Origin: Telopea speciosissima
Taxonomy: Eukaryota; Streptophyta; Magnoliopsida; Proteales; Proteaceae
DNA: 64,000 bases
Assembly (NCBI RefSeq): GCF_018873765.1
Contig: NC_057925.1
Coordinates: 822,927 to 886,926, forward strand
Direction: 5' to 3'
The position numbers and the translations under genes are program-made. Within the stretch, counting starts at the first letter, position 1. Each line of letters begins with the position of its first letter. The notes beneath the pieces are model-generated. The model did not search any database. It saw only the letters and a list, made by a program, of their open reading frames with translations, and was not told the DNA's origin. Shown piece after piece: positions 62,500 through 64,000 of this stretch.

Positions 62500-63640
62500 T
62501 GATTAATAACATTAACAATCACCTCTTAAAAATGTAGATTTATTCCAACAAAGACTTTCTTTTTAGGATAAAGGGAAATGATCTGTGGGTAGCCTTGTTG
62601 CTGCTCAGGTAAGCTGCTCATCTGCACACTTGATATTTGATTGGCTGCCTATAGGCCATGTGGCCTTGTGGTTTGCCACATCACACAAACACTTGCTACC
62701 TCATCAGGCCACCTCAACACCATGTCTCCAGGCCACCTTATAAGCCCCTGGTGGGCCCCCACACACTTATAAAACTCCAGCAAAATGCATATATATATAT
62801 ATATATATATACCATCATGCCGCCATTATGCATGATTTCAACTAATTAAACCTCATATGCCGAATGTAACCAAAACATACTAAACTCAATAACAATCATC
62901 TGACCACCTCACCTATCATTTCAGGGTCAGTACAGTGTAAAATTATTGAAACATCTTTGCAACAATAAATAAATCACACAAAATGAAAATGTCCTGTACA
63001 CAGCACCAGAACCTGTGTATGATTATTAGAACACCCTTGGGCTTTCCAAACGCTCCACCAACCATACTCTAGGGTTATAGGAAAATTATGAAAATACCCC
63101 TAGGCCATAATAAAAACTCATCAAACATGTGCCGAATTATCCCGAATCACTTCCAACACTATCCCAAAACCAACACCAATGTACTGTTACCAATAATGAC
63201 AATAAATACATCTGATCGAACACGCTAAACGCTTCCAAAGTCCAACAAAGCTGAACTTGGGCTCAACTTTGAGATGAACTGAGAAGGGCTAGGCTGGCGC
63301 TGAAGTTCAATTTGGGTTCAAAATTTATCCGTGTTTTTTTAAACCAGGCCCAACCCACTTGTTCACCCATCCACTACAATTCAACTAACTGTTGTTGCAC
63401 GCACTCAAGTCCAACTCCCCGCCAGACCCATCAAAACTTTATAAGATATATATTGAACATTTCACTTGAACAAACAGGAGAAGTTTAAAGTAGAGTCCTA
63501 GTGTGATAGGAGTCCAGCAGTGGTGGGAGGGATTCTGACTTTGGGAATTAAGTTGAATCGGTATCGGTGGAAACCAATACCCTTTTGTTCTTCGTACTTG
63601 CCCTAATCACAGGTCTTTTAAAAACGATTTTTCACTGCCC
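62500..63640. other. Intergenic DNA, right end
   Basis: AT-rich with an (AT)n microsatellite at about 62787-62811. No gene recognised. Confidence 0.55.
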
Positions 63641-63699
63641 AACATGCCCAGACACATCAATCGGACTTTAATTTTTTTTCTTATTGCAAAATGGATTAA

Positions 63700-63871
63700 G
63701 CTATCCAATGACAGCTTCCCATCCAAACTCTCGAGTCTTAGTCGATTACTTTCAATTTGGAACAAAAAGGTCTTTGGGTATATTGATCTTATTAGATTAG
63801 ACTACTTTGATCAATTTGCCTTATTAGAGGGGATAGCTTTGGAACAACTGATGAGGACTCTGAAAACTTGA
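63700..63871 (+). pseudogene. Possible LINE-1-type ORF2 fragment
   Basis: An open stretch contains LSRLLSIWNKKVFGYIDLIR, resembling the 'WNKxVFGxI' linker between endonuclease and reverse transcriptase in plant LINE-1 ORF2. The frame stops at 63871 and no other LINE domain is seen before the window ends. Confidence 0.35.
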
Positions 63872-64000
63872 TGCGCATTGCATCCAATGTGAAATGGATC
63901 TTTGATACTGAAGAAACCTTTTGATTACAAAAATCGATCACATTATATTTATATCAAAGATGGTGATAGAAACATCAAGTATTGTCATTCTATCACCAAA

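Overview
The window is nuclear DNA of a flowering plant. It is AT-rich and intron-rich, with canonical GT-AG introns up to several kb and abundant LTR, LINE, SINE and Mutator-type elements. I read it as a non-grass angiosperm with a fairly large genome. The species cannot be named from the sequence alone.

Only three ordinary cellular genes are supported, all on the + strand. They are a TATA-binding protein gene (TBP, 9 exons, about 20.67-32.55 kb), an HNH-nuclease-fold protein gene (7 exons, 34.58-48.76 kb) and a class A GATA zinc-finger transcription factor gene (2 exons, 53.48-54.73 kb). The first two are stretched by introns full of repeats.

The left third is dominated by one complete 14.0-kb Ty3/gypsy chromovirus-type LTR retrotransposon at 4662-18680, transcribed on the - strand. 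It has LTRs of about 3.06 and 3.09 kb, an initiator-Met-tRNA-type primer site, a polypurine tract and near-matching 5-bp flanks. Its gag-pol is recognisable from zinc knuckle through protease, RT, RNase H, integrase and chromodomain, but is cut by many frameshifts. Two unusual components stand out. First, an open reading frame of 292 codons lies antisense to the element in the 3.1-kb leader between the primer site and gag, with a plausible 1055-bp intron in its own 5' leader. Second, each LTR seems to carry a small split gene on the - strand: an 87-codon segment near the LTR start and a 47-codon acidic, Cys-containing segment near the LTR end. Their phases match across splice-like borders, and both exon lengths are identical in the two LTRs.

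The TBP and HNH introns hold three relics of one plant RTE-type LINE family, LTR-like fragments, local duplications and small inverted-repeat elements. Around and right of the GATA gene (49.7-62.0 kb) lies a dense cluster of Mutator-type non-autonomous elements with 9-10-bp target duplications and related termini. It includes a 2-kb element with internal glycine-codon-rich repeats, plus a tRNA-derived SINE. The right end is gene-poor, with a weak LINE-1-like coding relic at 63.7 kb.

The three cellular genes have no evident operonic or pathway link. Two concern transcription (TBP, GATA factor) and one is an HNH protein of unknown role.
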